Shown here one piece after another: positions 1 through 8,757 of a stretch of DNA of 64,000 bases. The translations under genes and the position numbers were made by a program. Origin of the DNA: Sphingobium sp. CECT 9361 (GTDB taxonomy: Bacteria; Pseudomonadota; Alphaproteobacteria; Sphingomonadales; Sphingomonadaceae); the NCBI RefSeq assembly GCF_918741285.1, contig NZ_CAKKNC010000007.1:148737-212736 (forward strand), read 5' to 3'. Under the pieces are notes generated by a model. It did no database searches, was not told the DNA's origin, and saw only the letters and a list, made by a program, of their open reading frames with translations. How positions within the stretch are numbered: the stretch's first letter is position 1; each line of letters opens with the position of its first letter.

Positions 1-2130
1 GAATATGCCCGCGTCCTGAACGCTCTGGGGCGGGAGCCGAACATTACCGAACTCGGCATATTCTCGGTCATGTGGTCGGAACATTGCAGCTATAAATCCA
101 GCCGCATCCACCTGAAGAATCTGCCAACGACTGCCCCCTGGGTCATCTGCGGTCCCGGCGAGAATGCAGGCGTCATCGACATCGGCGCAGGGCCGAACGG
201 CACGAAACTCGCCGCCATCTTCAAGATGGAGAGCCACAATCACCCGTCCTACATCGAACCCTATCAGGGCGCGGCAACAGGCGTAGGCGGCATCCTGCGC
301 GACGTGTTCACCATGGGCGCGCGCCCGGTCGCGAACATGAACGCGCTGCGCTTCGGTCGCCCGGATCATCCCCGGATGCGCCACCTCATCAGCGGCGTGG
401 TGCGCGGCATCGGCGGCTATGGCAATTGCGTCGGCGTTCCGACCGTGGGCGGCGAAGTCAATTTCCATGCGGCCTATGACGGCAATATCCTGGTCAACGC
501 GATGACCGTCGGCATCGCCGAGCAGGACAAGATTTTCTATTCCGCGGCCTCCGGCGTCGGCAATCCCATCGTCTATGTCGGCTCAAAGACCGGCCGCGAC
601 GGTATCCACGGTGCAACCATGGCCAGCGCCGACTTCGGCGAAGACTCGGACGCAAAGCGCCCCACTGTGCAGGTCGGCGATCCCTTCACGGAAAAGCTGC
701 TGATCGAAGCCTGCCTCGAACTCATGGCGTCGGACGCCATCGTCGCCATTCAGGATATGGGCGCCGCGGGCCTCACCTCCTCCTCGGTCGAAATGGCAAG
801 CAAGGGCGGCGTCGGCCTCCTCCTCAACATGGACATGGTGCCGCAGCGCGAAACCGGCATGTCGGCTTATGAAATGATGCTGTCCGAATCGCAGGAACGG
901 ATGCTCATGGTCCTGAAACCCGGCAAGGAAGCCTTTGCCGAAGCGATCTTCCACAAATGGGAACTGGATTTCGCGGTCATCGGCGAAGTCACCGACACGG
1001 GTCGCATGGTCCTCACCCATCATGGCGAAACCGTGTGCGACATCCCGCTCGCCCCGCTGGCCGACGACGCGCCGCTGTACGACCGCCCGCATGTGCCGAC
1101 GCCCAAGCGCGCACCGCTGACCGACATTCCCGCCAGCACCGACATCGCTGCGGACCTCGTCACCCTGATGGGCAGCCCCGACATCGCCAGCCGCCGCTGG
1201 ATCTGGGAACAATATGACCACATGGTCGGTGCGGATACCCTGCAGCGCCCCGGTGGCGACGCCGCCGTCGTCCGCATCCACGGCACCAATCGCGCGCTGG
1301 CGATCAGCACCGATTGCACCCCGCGCTATTGCTACGCCGACCCATTCGAGGGCGGCAAGCAGGCGATTGCCGAATGCTACCGCAACATCAGCGCGGTCGG
1401 CGCGCTGCCGCTCGCAGTCACCAACTGCCTCAACTTCGCCAACCCGCAGCGCCCCGAAATCATGGGCCAACTCGTGGGCTGCCTTGACGGCATGGGCGAA
1501 GCCTGCCGCGCGCTCGACTTCCCGGTCGTGAGCGGCAACGTCTCGCTCTACAACGAAAGCAAGGCCACCGGCGGCGGCAGCGCGATCCTGCCGACCCCCG
1601 CCATTGGCGGCGTCGGCGTGCTGGAAGACATCGACACGATGGCGACCGTAGCGTTCAAGGCGGAAGGCGAAGCGATCTTCGTCATCGGCGACAATAACGG
1701 CCATCTTGGCCAGTCGCTCTGGCTGCGCGAAGTGCATGGCCGCGAAGACGGCCCGCCCCCGCCCGTCGATCTCGCCAAGGAAAAGGCCCACGCCGCATTC
1801 ATCCGCACCCTCGTCGCGGATGGCAAGGTCAGCGCCGTGCATGACGTGTCCGACGGCGGCCTGCTCGTTGCCGTGGCCGAAATGGCGATGGCCGGCAACA
1901 TCGGCGCGACACTGGAAGAAATCGGCGACCACTTCACGGCATTCGGCGAAGATCAGGCGCGCTATGTCGTCACCAGCAGCGTGGCGGACAGCATCCAGGC
2001 CGCAGGCATCCCCATGACCCGCATCGGCACCACCGGCGGCGACGCCCTCGTGCTCCACGGCAAGAGCATCGCCATCGCCGACCTGCGGGATGCGCATGAA
2101 GGCTTCTTCCCCGCCCTGATGGACGGCTGA
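1..2130 (+). CDS. purL: Phosphoribosylformylglycinamidine synthase subunit PurL (5' end outside window)
   Basis: Catalyses the ATP-dependent amidation of FGAR to FGAM in purine biosynthesis, normally with separate PurQ and PurS subunits. The reading frame is open from base 1; the first in-frame ATG at 70 is internal, because the upstream codons read as the conserved PurL N-terminal segment ending [17 protein letters not shown]. Only a short N-terminal piece is therefore missing. The nucleotide-binding region with KMESHNHPS and [14 protein letters not shown] is near the start and there is no C-terminal glutaminase domain, so this is the small PurL type. No purQ or purS lies in the window. Confidence 0.97.
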   Translation, partial: EYARVLNALGREPNITELGIFSVMWSEHCSYKSSRIHLKNLPTTAPWVICGPGENAGVIDIGAGPNGTKLAAIFKMESHNHPSYIEPYQGAATGVGGILRDVFTMGARPVANMNALRFGRPDHPRMRHLISGVVRGIGGYGNCVGVPTVGGEVNFHAAYDGNILVNAMTVGIAEQDKIFYSAASGVGNPIVYVGSKTGRDGIHGATMASADFGEDSDAKRPTVQVGDPFTEKLLIEACLELMASDAIVAIQDMGAAGLTSSSVEMASKGGVGLLLNMDMVPQRETGMSAYEMMLSESQERMLMVLKPGKEAFAEAIFHKWELDFAVIGEVTDTGRMVLTHHGETVCDIPLAPLADDAPLYDRPHVPTPKRAPLTDIPASTDIAADLVTLMGSPDIASRRWIWEQYDHMVGADTLQRPGGDAAVVRIHGTNRALAISTDCTPRYCYADPFEGGKQAIAECYRNISAVGALPLAVTNCLNFANPQRPEIMGQLVGCLDGMGEACRALDFPVVSGNVSLYNESKATGGGSAILPTPAIGGVGVLEDIDTMATVAFKAEGEAIFVIGDNNGHLGQSLWLREVHGREDGPPPPVDLAKEKAHAAFIRTLVADGKVSAVHDVSDGGLLVAVAEMAMAGNIGATLEEIGDHFTAFGEDQARYVVTSSVADSIQAAGIPMTRIGTTGGDALVLHGKSIAIADLRDAHEGFFPALMDG

Positions 2131-2139
2131 ACAGATTGA

Positions 2140-2899
2140 TTAAGACTTATCCGGGTGCATTTTTCTGAACTCGGTGCTGAACGAACCCCAGGACAGGCGG
2201 GCTGAAATATCCTTGGTCACCATGTCGGTCACACTTGAATCGCTACCATCGAGATTACGCTCACGATAATTTTGCCACCAAGGGAAACGACGCCATATAC
2301 CCGTCGCAATCGGATCGTCGGTAATCTGAATGGTGATACGTTTGAGCGTTACGCCGCGACCGAAGCTGGCGGCTAGATCGTATGGATCGACGCTTTCAAC
2401 GGTGTCGGGATTACGAATGTCTCGAAAACGCACAAGCAACGGATAGTCGTCTTCAGGCAGTTCGAAATGTAACTTCTCTCTCTTCCACGTCGGCCACGCC
2501 AGCTTCCATGTTTCATGCCAACTCGAATGCTGACCATATTCAGTAATCAAGCGATTGCGCATGATGAAGAATGGCAACTCACCAGAGTTGAGCGTTTCCA
2601 TGAGCGCGAAAAGCGTACCGCCCGGCAGGTCAATGGCAACGGCCTCCCCCCGAATATCCCCATCGAACCGTTCCATGAGCGGAAGACAGCCAAGCATCCC
2701 GCAAACGCGCTTCCCATACCGATGATCCGGACACTAGGCCTTGCGGCGTTTCGATGTACAATGTGATGCGGTAACGGATGCAATCTTCTCGTTCGAGGAT
2801 CGAACAGTTTGACAGAAATGGCAATAGAAGCAGGCAACCGCCTTGCAAAAGGGCACGGCGGCGTGGCGCGAATGATTGTCCGATCAATTTAGCAACCAT
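2140..2899 (-). pseudogene. Frameshifted lipoprotein of unknown function
   Basis: Two overlapping leftward frames appear to be one broken gene. The 5' frame starts at 2899 and encodes a basic N-terminus, a hydrophobic stretch and a lipobox-like LSNC, followed by RYRITLYIETPQGL and GSSVWEARL. It then runs into unrelated sequence and stops near 2630. The 3' frame, offset by one base, carries GEAVAIDLPGGTLFALM, then VDPYDLAASFG, and ends at 2140. As I recall this family of secreted sphingomonad proteins, these blocks occur in one chain, so a net single-base shift around 2700-2725 is the simplest reading. A sequencing error, or a real second start at 2697, cannot be excluded. Function is unknown. 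Confidence 0.65.
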
Positions 2900-3115
2900 C
2901 CCGCCATTAACCTATCGTTTCGCTTCTTAGCTCGGCACAGTGATATAGCGACAAATTGTCAATTATCTCTTTTGCTTACAGATCAAGCGAACGGCGCATT
3001 TTGCCCTGTCCTACATCCCCGCCCCGCTGCTACATTCGCGTCGGCTCTTTGAAACCCCGGCGTTTTTAACGTCCCCTCCCATCCCCCACACGCGCGATGT
3101 TAGAGAAGTTACGGA

Positions 3116-3880
3116 TTAAATCCGCGTCACCCGCGCGAACAGCACATGATAATCGTCGCGCGCGCCCTCTGCGTCGAATATCGCCATCACGCGCCGCAAA
3201 GCCCGCGCGCCCAGCGGCGCGCGGCCCGGCGTCGGCACGCTCGCACCGATGCCCTTAAGGTGCGTCATCAACCCCCGCGCGCTGTCCCATTCAACGGGAT
3301 ACTCCTCGTCGAACGCAAAGGCATCGGGATACGCCGCCAGCATGGACTGCAACGCCGCCAGCGACGGATAGTCCGCCACTCCAGCCGCAACCCCGCACGC
3401 CGCATGCGCAGCGCGCCAACGCGCAAAGCTCTGCTCCCCCATGGTGGAGAAGATCAGGCTTCCGCCCGGCCGCAGCAATCCATTCAGCCGCGCCACGGCC
3501 AGCGGCAAATCGTCGAACCACTGAAAGGCAAGGCTCGACAGGATGAGGTCGAAATGCGGGCCGTCGAACCATGGCGACTCGCCGTCCATCGGCAGGAACG
3601 TTCCCGCGATCATCGCCCCATCCGCCGCCCGCGCCACCATGTCCGCTGCCAGATCGGTCGCGACCAGCTTGGCGCTAGGCCAGCGCCCGCCAATCTCCCG
3701 CGTCAGCAAACCCGTGCCGCAACCAATCTCCAGGATCTGCGGCGCATCGGGCAGGGAAAGCAGGGACGCCAAATCGGCCACCGTCCTTGCCGCGATCCGC
3801 TGCACATCGGCATGGTCGTCATAGCCCGCCGCCGCTGCGCCGAACGCTGCCGCTATCTTGTCCTTCCGCTCATCCGCCAT
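3116..3880 (-). CDS. BioC-like SAM-dependent methyltransferase
   Basis: A class I methyltransferase of 254 residues that resembles malonyl-ACP O-methyltransferase (BioC), which starts pimelate synthesis for biotin. The N-terminal AAFGAAAAGYDDHADVQ block, the SAM-binding motif ILEIGCGTG (about residues 49-57) and SLAFQWFDD later in the fold match BioC-type enzymes. The ATG at 3880 was preferred over a GTG further upstream because it follows a purine-rich GAGGGTAGG and gives the usual BioC N-terminus. No other bio gene is nearby, so the biotin role is inferred from similarity. It is transcribed divergently from the DUF3052 gene. Confidence 0.75.
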   Translation of the reverse strand: MADERKDKIAAAFGAAAAGYDDHADVQRIAARTVADLASLLSLPDAPQILEIGCGTGLLTREIGGRWPSAKLVATDLAADMVARAADGAMIAGTFLPMDGESPWFDGPHFDLILSSLAFQWFDDLPLAVARLNGLLRPGGSLIFSTMGEQSFARWRAAHAACGVAAGVADYPSLAALQSMLAAYPDAFAFDEEYPVEWDSARGLMTHLKGIGASVPTPGRAPLGARALRRVMAIFDAEGARDDYHVLFARVTRI

Positions 3881-3968
3881 GCCTACCCTCTTGCAGAACC
3901 GTCGGCGGATTTCCACCGTCTCGCGCTCTCGCTATGAGTATCGGATCATATTGCATCGGGGGGCATAG

Positions 3969-4379
3969 ATGACGGCAGGATATTCCGGCACGCCACTGGC
4001 AAAGAAACTTTCGCTCAAGTCGGGCATGCGGGTCTGGTTCGATGCCCTGCCCGAGAGTGTGCGTGCAGAAATTGTCGATGCCGCCCTCACCCTGCATGAG
4101 TGCTCTGTCCCGGAAGCGCCGCTCGACGCCGCTCATATTTTCGTGACCGAACGGCAGGCCATGGAAGCGCGCATTGCCACTCTTCGTCCCCTGCTCGCCC
4201 CCGCCGGCTTCCTATGGATCAGTTGGCCCAAAAAGGCATCGAAGGTGCCAACCGACATAACAGAGGATATAATTCGTGCGGTCATCCTTCCTAACACAGA
4301 CCTCGTTGACGTAAAGGTTTGCGCCGTCGATACCACATGGTCGGGCCTCAAGCTCATGATCCGCAAGGATAAGCGCTAA
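3969..4379 (+). CDS. DUF3052-family protein
   Basis: A cytosolic protein of 136 residues with the typical DUF3052 opening AGYSGTPLAKKLSLKSG and a later LWISWPKKASK segment. No catalytic motif is recognisable and the family has no assigned reaction that I know of. It lies 88 bases from the divergent BioC-like gene and just upstream of the DUF418 membrane protein, reading in the same direction. Confidence 0.8.
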   Translation: MTAGYSGTPLAKKLSLKSGMRVWFDALPESVRAEIVDAALTLHECSVPEAPLDAAHIFVTERQAMEARIATLRPLLAPAGFLWISWPKKASKVPTDITEDIIRAVILPNTDLVDVKVCAVDTTWSGLKLMIRKDKR

Positions 4380-4402
4380 GGTCACTTTCCGTAGCCCAGT
4401 TT

Positions 4403-5686
4403 GTGACGGTGGACCCAGCACCGAAAAAGGATAAGAGCGGCCGCATGCTTCCCGACACCCGCATTCTCCCCCTCGATGCCCTGCGCGGTTTTGCCGTGAT
4501 GGGCATATTGATGCTGAACATCATCGGCTTTTCCATGCCTGAGGCCGCCTATATCAATCCGGCGGTCTGGGGCGGCACGGACTTTCCCAACATTGCGGCA
4601 TGGTTCACCGCCTTCGTGCTGTTCGACGGCAAGATGCGGGGGCTGTTCTCGCTCCTTTTCGGCGCATCCATGCTCCTCATCATCGAACGCGCCGAAATCA
4701 GCGGGCGCGACGGGCGGCGCGTCCATATTGTGCGTGCAGCGTGGCTGTTCGCTTTCGGCCTCGCGCATTATTTGCTGCTGTGGTGGGGCGACATATTGAT
4801 GATCTATGCGATCGTCAGCCTGATCGCACTGCTGTTTATCGGACGCCCACCCCTGAGCCTCGTCAAATGGGCATTTGGCGCGTTTCTCGTGCATTTCGTG
4901 ATCCTCGTGACGTTCATCGTCAGCGCCTACGCCTTTGGCCACGCCGCCGCAGAACCGGGCGCATCCGCACAGGTTGTGCAAGGCTTCGGCCAGATGATCG
5001 ACAGCTTCGGCAGACCCCGAACGCCAGCCATCGCGCAGGAGGTCGCGCTCTACCGCTCCGATTATGGTACGATCTTCGCCGCTTCCCTGAAAGCACTGCC
5101 GGACAAAACAACCCTGCTCATATACTTCACGTTCGACACGCTCGGCTTCATGCTGCTTGGCATGGCGATGCTCAAGGGCGGCTTCCTCAACGGGCAGTGG
5201 CCCATCGACCAGTATAGCCGCACCGCCCGCCACTGTTTTCTCATCGGCCTGCCCCCCACCGCTGCAATGGCGATTTGGGTTATTGTGTCCGGCTATGATC
5301 CGCTTGTGGCCTTCGGCGTATTCCTGAGCTGGTCCTTTCCATTCCGCATACCGCTGACGGTCGGTTACGCGGCGCTGTTCATGACGTGGATATTGCGCGC
5401 ACCGGATAATCCTCTGATCCTGCGCATAGCTGCGGCCGGGCGCATGGCGTTCAGCAACTACCTTGGCACCAGCTTGCTAATGACCGCGATATTCTACGGA
5501 TGGGGCGGCGGACTGTTCGGCCATGTCGACCGCGCGCATTTGTATTTGTTCGTATTCGGCGCCTGGGCGCTCATGCTTCTCTGGTCGAAGCCGTGGCTGG
5601 TTCGATTCCATTTCGGCCCCTTCGAATGGCTCTGGCGATCGCTGGCACGGGGCGAGATGCAGAAAATGCGACGAATTCGCAATTAG
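4403..5686 (+). CDS. DUF418 (YeiB-type) integral membrane protein
   Basis: A polytopic inner-membrane protein of about 427 residues. The N-terminal RILPLDALRGFAVMGIL signature and the FDGKMRGLFSLLFGAS segment are characteristic of the DUF418/YeiB family, some members of which are thought to act in transport or envelope modification. Roughly nine hydrophobic segments are visible. The GTG at 4403 keeps a polar leader; the ATG at 4445 would give 14 fewer residues and leaves the conserved part intact. Neither has a well-placed ribosome binding site. The substrate is unknown. Confidence 0.8.
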   Translation: MTVDPAPKKDKSGRMLPDTRILPLDALRGFAVMGILMLNIIGFSMPEAAYINPAVWGGTDFPNIAAWFTAFVLFDGKMRGLFSLLFGASMLLIIERAEISGRDGRRVHIVRAAWLFAFGLAHYLLLWWGDILMIYAIVSLIALLFIGRPPLSLVKWAFGAFLVHFVILVTFIVSAYAFGHAAAEPGASAQVVQGFGQMIDSFGRPRTPAIAQEVALYRSDYGTIFAASLKALPDKTTLLIYFTFDTLGFMLLGMAMLKGGFLNGQWPIDQYSRTARHCFLIGLPPTAAMAIWVIVSGYDPLVAFGVFLSWSFPFRIPLTVGYAALFMTWILRAPDNPLILRIAAAGRMAFSNYLGTSLLMTAIFYGWGGGLFGHVDRAHLYLFVFGAWALMLLWSKPWLVRFHFGPFEWLWRSLARGEMQKMRRIRN

Positions 5687-5747
5687 GCGCTAGTTTACTA
5701 TTGCGACCTATTAGCAGGAAGGCTACTTCGGTGTCAGGAGATGGCAC

Positions 5748-5918
5748 ATGGTTGTTTGTATCTGCAATGCGATTCGCGAAAAAGACCTGCGGGAAGCCGC
5801 GCGTGACGGATGCGATACGCCTTGCAGCGCTTATGCCAGGTTCGGTCGGCGCCCAAAATGCGGGCAGTGCGTACCGTTCGCGCGAACCATTATCGCTGCA
5901 GAGCGTGCGACTGCATAA
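5748..5918 (+). CDS. bfd: Bacterioferritin-associated ferredoxin (Bfd)
   Basis: A 56-residue [2Fe-2S] protein that donates electrons to bacterioferritin so that stored Fe(III) can be released. The translation begins MVVCICNAIREKDL, with the Cys-x-Cys pair at residues 4 and 6 and the second pair in KCGQC (residues 38 and 41), which is the Bfd cluster-binding arrangement. An AGGAG seven bases before the ATG supports this start. The gene is very short and lies just upstream of bacterioferritin, the expected partner; a terminator-like hairpin lies between them. Confidence 0.93.
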   Translation: MVVCICNAIREKDLREAARDGCDTPCSAYARFGRRPKCGQCVPFARTIIAAERATA

Positions 5919-5932
5919 CATTCGCATGTAAG

Positions 5933-5958
5933 AAAACGGCGCATTTCTGCCGTTTTTT
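5933..5958 (+). terminator. Rho-independent terminator between bfd and bfr
   Basis: The arms AAAACGGC (5933-5940) and GCCGTTTT (5949-5956) pair perfectly around an 8-base loop and run into TTTT. It starts 15 bases after the bfd stop codon, so bfr may have its own promoter or be reached by read-through. Confidence 0.8.
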
Positions 5959-6021
5959 AGGTTACATTCTGTAGACTTAACATTATGGTCGTTGCTCGCG
6001 AAACAAGCTGGAGCATGTCCC

Positions 6022-6501
6022 ATGAAGGGCGACCCCAAGGTCATCGACTATCTTAACGACGTGCTCAAGAATGAGCTGACCGCGATCAATCAATATTTCC
6101 TGCATTACCGCATCCTCAATCACTGGGGCGTGAAGAAGCTCGCCAAGTTTGAATATGAGGAATCGATCGACGAGATGAAGCACGCCGACAAATTGGCTGA
6201 GCGCATCCTGTTTCTGGACGGCCTGCCCAATTTCCAGCTTCTCGGACGGCTCAAAGTCGGCGAAAATGTCGAAGAGATTTTGAAGTCCGATCTCGAACTT
6301 GAATATGAAGCATTGCCGCCCCTCAAGGACGGTATCGCCTATTGCGAGTCTATCCGGGATTATGTGACGCGCGATCTATTCGCCGACATCCTTGAAAGCG
6401 AAGAAGAGCATATCGATACGCTGGAAACCCAGTTCGAAATGATCGAACGCATGGGAATTCAGAACTACATTCAGCTTCAGTCGGAAGCTGCGGAAGACTG
6501 A
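6022..6501 (+). CDS. bfr: Bacterioferritin
   Basis: A 159-residue subunit of the 24-mer haem-containing iron-storage shell. The whole length aligns with the classical bacterioferritin, starting MKGDPKVIDYLNDVLKNEL. All expected ligands are present: Glu18, Glu51, His54, Glu94, Glu127 and His130 of the di-iron ferroxidase centre, and Met52 for inter-subunit haem. The ATG at 6022 was chosen over an upstream in-frame start at 5992 because it gives exactly the family N-terminus and follows a GGAG. It pairs functionally with bfd just upstream. Confidence 0.97.
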   Translation: MKGDPKVIDYLNDVLKNELTAINQYFLHYRILNHWGVKKLAKFEYEESIDEMKHADKLAERILFLDGLPNFQLLGRLKVGENVEEILKSDLELEYEALPPLKDGIAYCESIRDYVTRDLFADILESEEEHIDTLETQFEMIERMGIQNYIQLQSEAAED

Positions 6502-6527
6502 CGCGAGTGAGCCTAGAGACGCGTCAG
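6498..6527. terminator. Convergent inverted repeat between bfr and the HPt gene
   Basis: CTGACGCG (6498-6505) and CGCGTCAG (6520-6527) form an 8-bp perfect inverted repeat with a 14-base loop. It spans the ends of both convergent genes and has no T-run, so it is at best a weak bidirectional terminator. Confidence 0.35.
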
Positions 6528-6974
6528 CCCCTGGGTAGGTTCGAGCCTACGCCCGAACCCGCCGGGGCGGCGTGTCACAAGTGGATTTGAATCGGCTTCA
6601 AGAGCAGCAATCGTTTCCGCGAAACAGCCACGCAGCGCAACGACGATCTCGATCAGTTCTTCGGGACTTTCGTGATATTCCACGCAACGTCGCGCCACCA
6701 TTTCGATTTCTTCGGCCATGTCGCCCAGACGTTCCGCGCCAAACTGCCGCGATTCCCCCTTCAACGTATGAGCAGGCAGAACCAAAGCAGTGGCATTGCG
6801 CGCACGCATAGCTTCCTCGATCGCGGCGACCGATTTAGTCCCGTCTTCTTTGAAATATCCCAATATCCGAACGAAATCGGTACCAAGCTCTGCGCGCGCT
6901 TGTGCAAAGTCCGTAAAGTCGATCAGCTTGGCGTCCATATGTGACACGTTCGATGCTCCCAAAGGCGCAATCAT
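6513..6974 (-). CDS. Orphan histidine phosphotransfer (HPt) domain protein
   Basis: A 153-residue single-domain HPt protein. The phospho-accepting histidine is His69 in LPAHTLKGES, the hallmark HxLKG(E/S)S motif, within a predicted four-helix bundle. Such proteins shuttle phosphoryl groups between hybrid kinases and response regulators, but no kinase or receiver gene is in the window, so the partner is unknown. An internal ATG at 6938 would remove 12 residues ahead of the domain and is an alternative start. It lies downstream of tusA on the same strand. Confidence 0.85.
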   Translation of the reverse strand: MIAPLGASNVSHMDAKLIDFTDFAQARAELGTDFVRILGYFKEDGTKSVAAIEEAMRARNATALVLPAHTLKGESRQFGAERLGDMAEEIEMVARRCVEYHESPEELIEIVVALRGCFAETIAALEADSNPLVTRRPGGFGRRLEPTQGLTRL

Positions 6975-7043
6975 GCGCCCACTTGAATCGATGTGTAATA
7001 TGAGAGGGGTAAATGGAGCGTTAAATCGCCATAAATGAGCCGT

Positions 7044-7268
7044 TTAAGAGCGTGTTGGCCTCTCCAGCCTGAAAGCTGGAGCGCGATCATCGGCTATACG
7101 CGCTATCTCCCAACCTTGTTGCTCTGCCAACGCTGCCAGTTCGGTCGGCGCTATCGGATCGTCCGCCAAAACCATGACCGCAGAGACATCGCGCATGGCG
7201 CGTGCCGCCCTAAGTGCTGGCCACGGACAGCGCATGCCGCGCGCATCGATAATCGGCACGTCGCTCAC
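7044..7268 (-). CDS. TusA-like sulfurtransferase protein
   Basis: A 74-residue protein of the TusA/SirA/YeeD family, which carries sulfur as a persulfide for tRNA thiolation, molybdopterin or other sulfur transfers. The signature DARGMRCPWPALRA contains the reactive Cys14 in a CPxP motif. The start is GTG. It begins 11 bases after der ends and reads in the same direction, so the two are probably co-transcribed. Which pathway it serves cannot be told from context. Confidence 0.88.
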   Translation of the reverse strand: MSDVPIIDARGMRCPWPALRAARAMRDVSAVMVLADDPIAPTELAALAEQQGWEIARIADDRAPAFRLERPTRS

Positions 7269-7279
7269 AACAACTGGCG

Positions 7280-8650
7280 TCAGTTATCGAACGGGTTCTT
7301 GGAGCTTCGCAGAGTCAGGCGAACAGGAACCGCGCCGAAGCCCAGTTCCCGTCGGATACCATTCACCAGATAGCGACGATAGCTTTCCGGCAGAATTTCG
7401 AGTCGCGTCCCGAAGATGACGAAGCTTGGTGGGCGCGTCTTGATCTGCGTAATATACCGCAGCTTGATCCGCTTACCGCCCGGCGCGGGCGGTGGATTGT
7501 TTTCCAGCGCCGTTTCGAACCAGCGGTTGAGCGCGCCGGTAGACACACGCTGCGACCAAGCCGTGCGCGTTTCGAATGCGACCTTGATCAGATCGTCAAT
7601 GCCCTTGCCGGTGACAGCAGACACCGTCATCAGCGGTACGCCGCGCACCTGCGCCAGACCGTCCTCCAGCGCCTTCTTGATGCCCTGATATAAAGACGAG
7701 CCATGTTCGGCGACGTCCCATTTGTTGATTGCGATGACAAGGGCGCGACCCTCTTGCAAAACGCGATCGGCGATCCTTAGATCCTGGGATTCCAAACCCA
7801 GAGTGGCGTCCAGTAGCAGCACAACGACTTCGGCAAAATTGACAGCATTCATGCCATCGGCCACCGCTAACTTTTCCAGTTTGTCCTGCACCTTTGCATG
7901 CTTGCGCATACCGGCAGTGTCGATCAGGCGGACGATCCGATCCTCGCCTTCCGGAGACGTCCATGTCCAATCGACCGCAATACTGTCGCGCGTGATCCCC
8001 GCTTCCGGTCCCGTGATCAGCCGATCCTCACCCAATATGCGGTTGATCAGCGTCGACTTGCCTGCGTTGGGACGGCCCACAATGGCCAGCTTGAGCGGCG
8101 CGCTCTCATCGTCTTCGTAGAATGCAGGAGGATTGTCCGGTGTATTGGTTTCGTCTTTTTCCAAATGCGGACGCAGCGCCTCGAACAGTTCCACCAAACC
8201 CTGGCCATGCTCGGCAGACAGTTCGACGGGCGCACCGAAGCCTAGCGCATAGCTTTCGATCACGCCGACATCGCCTGCTTTGCCTTCGGCCTTGTTTGCG
8301 ACCAGCACGACCGGGGTATTGCCGCCGCGCAGCCAGCGTCCGATTTCCTCGTCCAACGGATTTACGCCATCGCGTGCATCGAACATGAACAGTGCTACGT
8401 CGGCTTCTGCCACCGCGGCCTCGGTCTGTTGGCGCATCCGGCCCGGAAGGGTGTGCGGATCTTCGTCTTCATAGCCTGCGGTGTCGACCACGCGGAAATC
8501 CATACCCACCAGCGTGGCATCCCCTTCACGCCGGTCGCGCGTCACGCCGGGACGGTCATCGACCAGCGCCAGTCGCTTGCCGACGAGACGGTTGAAAAGG
8601 GTGGACTTGCCCACATTGGGACGCCCGACAATGGCTACTGTGGGCAACAT
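7280..8650 (-). CDS. der: Ribosome biogenesis GTPase Der (EngA)
   Basis: Essential GTPase with two tandem G domains that acts in assembly of the 50S ribosomal subunit. The P-loops GRPNVGKST (residues 9-17) and GRPNAGKST (about 190) are both intact, each followed by DTAG and NKxx motifs (NKAE and NKWD), and the C-terminal KH-like domain is present. The 456-residue length is normal for the family. It lies downstream of bamB, from which a strong terminator separates it, and upstream of the tusA-like gene. Confidence 0.97.
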   Translation of the reverse strand: MLPTVAIVGRPNVGKSTLFNRLVGKRLALVDDRPGVTRDRREGDATLVGMDFRVVDTAGYEDEDPHTLPGRMRQQTEAAVAEADVALFMFDARDGVNPLDEEIGRWLRGGNTPVVLVANKAEGKAGDVGVIESYALGFGAPVELSAEHGQGLVELFEALRPHLEKDETNTPDNPPAFYEDDESAPLKLAIVGRPNAGKSTLINRILGEDRLITGPEAGITRDSIAVDWTWTSPEGEDRIVRLIDTAGMRKHAKVQDKLEKLAVADGMNAVNFAEVVVLLLDATLGLESQDLRIADRVLQEGRALVIAINKWDVAEHGSSLYQGIKKALEDGLAQVRGVPLMTVSAVTGKGIDDLIKVAFETRTAWSQRVSTGALNRWFETALENNPPPAPGGKRIKLRYITQIKTRPPSFVIFGTRLEILPESYRRYLVNGIRRELGFGAVPVRLTLRSSKNPFDN

Positions 8651-8666
8651 GGCCGCTTCTATTCCT

Positions 8667-8732
8667 TAAAAAACAAATGCCGCTCGGTCGGCGCCTGCCG
8701 GAATATCTTCCATGGGGCGCTGACCGAACGGC
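8667..8732 (-). terminator. Terminator downstream of bamB
   Basis: Arms at 8717-8732 and 8679-8694 form a 16-bp stem with one wobble pair and one mismatch when read on the minus strand, followed by a U-rich ATTTGTTTTTT. It should end the transcript from the upstream genes before der. Confidence 0.75.
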
Positions 8733-8757
8733 CACAACTATAGGGCGTGAGCGGGCG

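Noticed and set aside
583..2097. A 504-codon open frame on the minus strand inside purL
   Set aside because: It is opposite an undoubted purL and has a His/Asp/Gly/Ala-rich composition typical of antisense frames in GC-rich DNA; no family motif is present.
5956..5975. A TTTAG...TTCT sequence before bfr resembling an iron-control element
   Set aside because: The match to the Irr-type dyad is partial, it overlaps the terminator T-run, and Irr is not clearly expected in sphingomonads.
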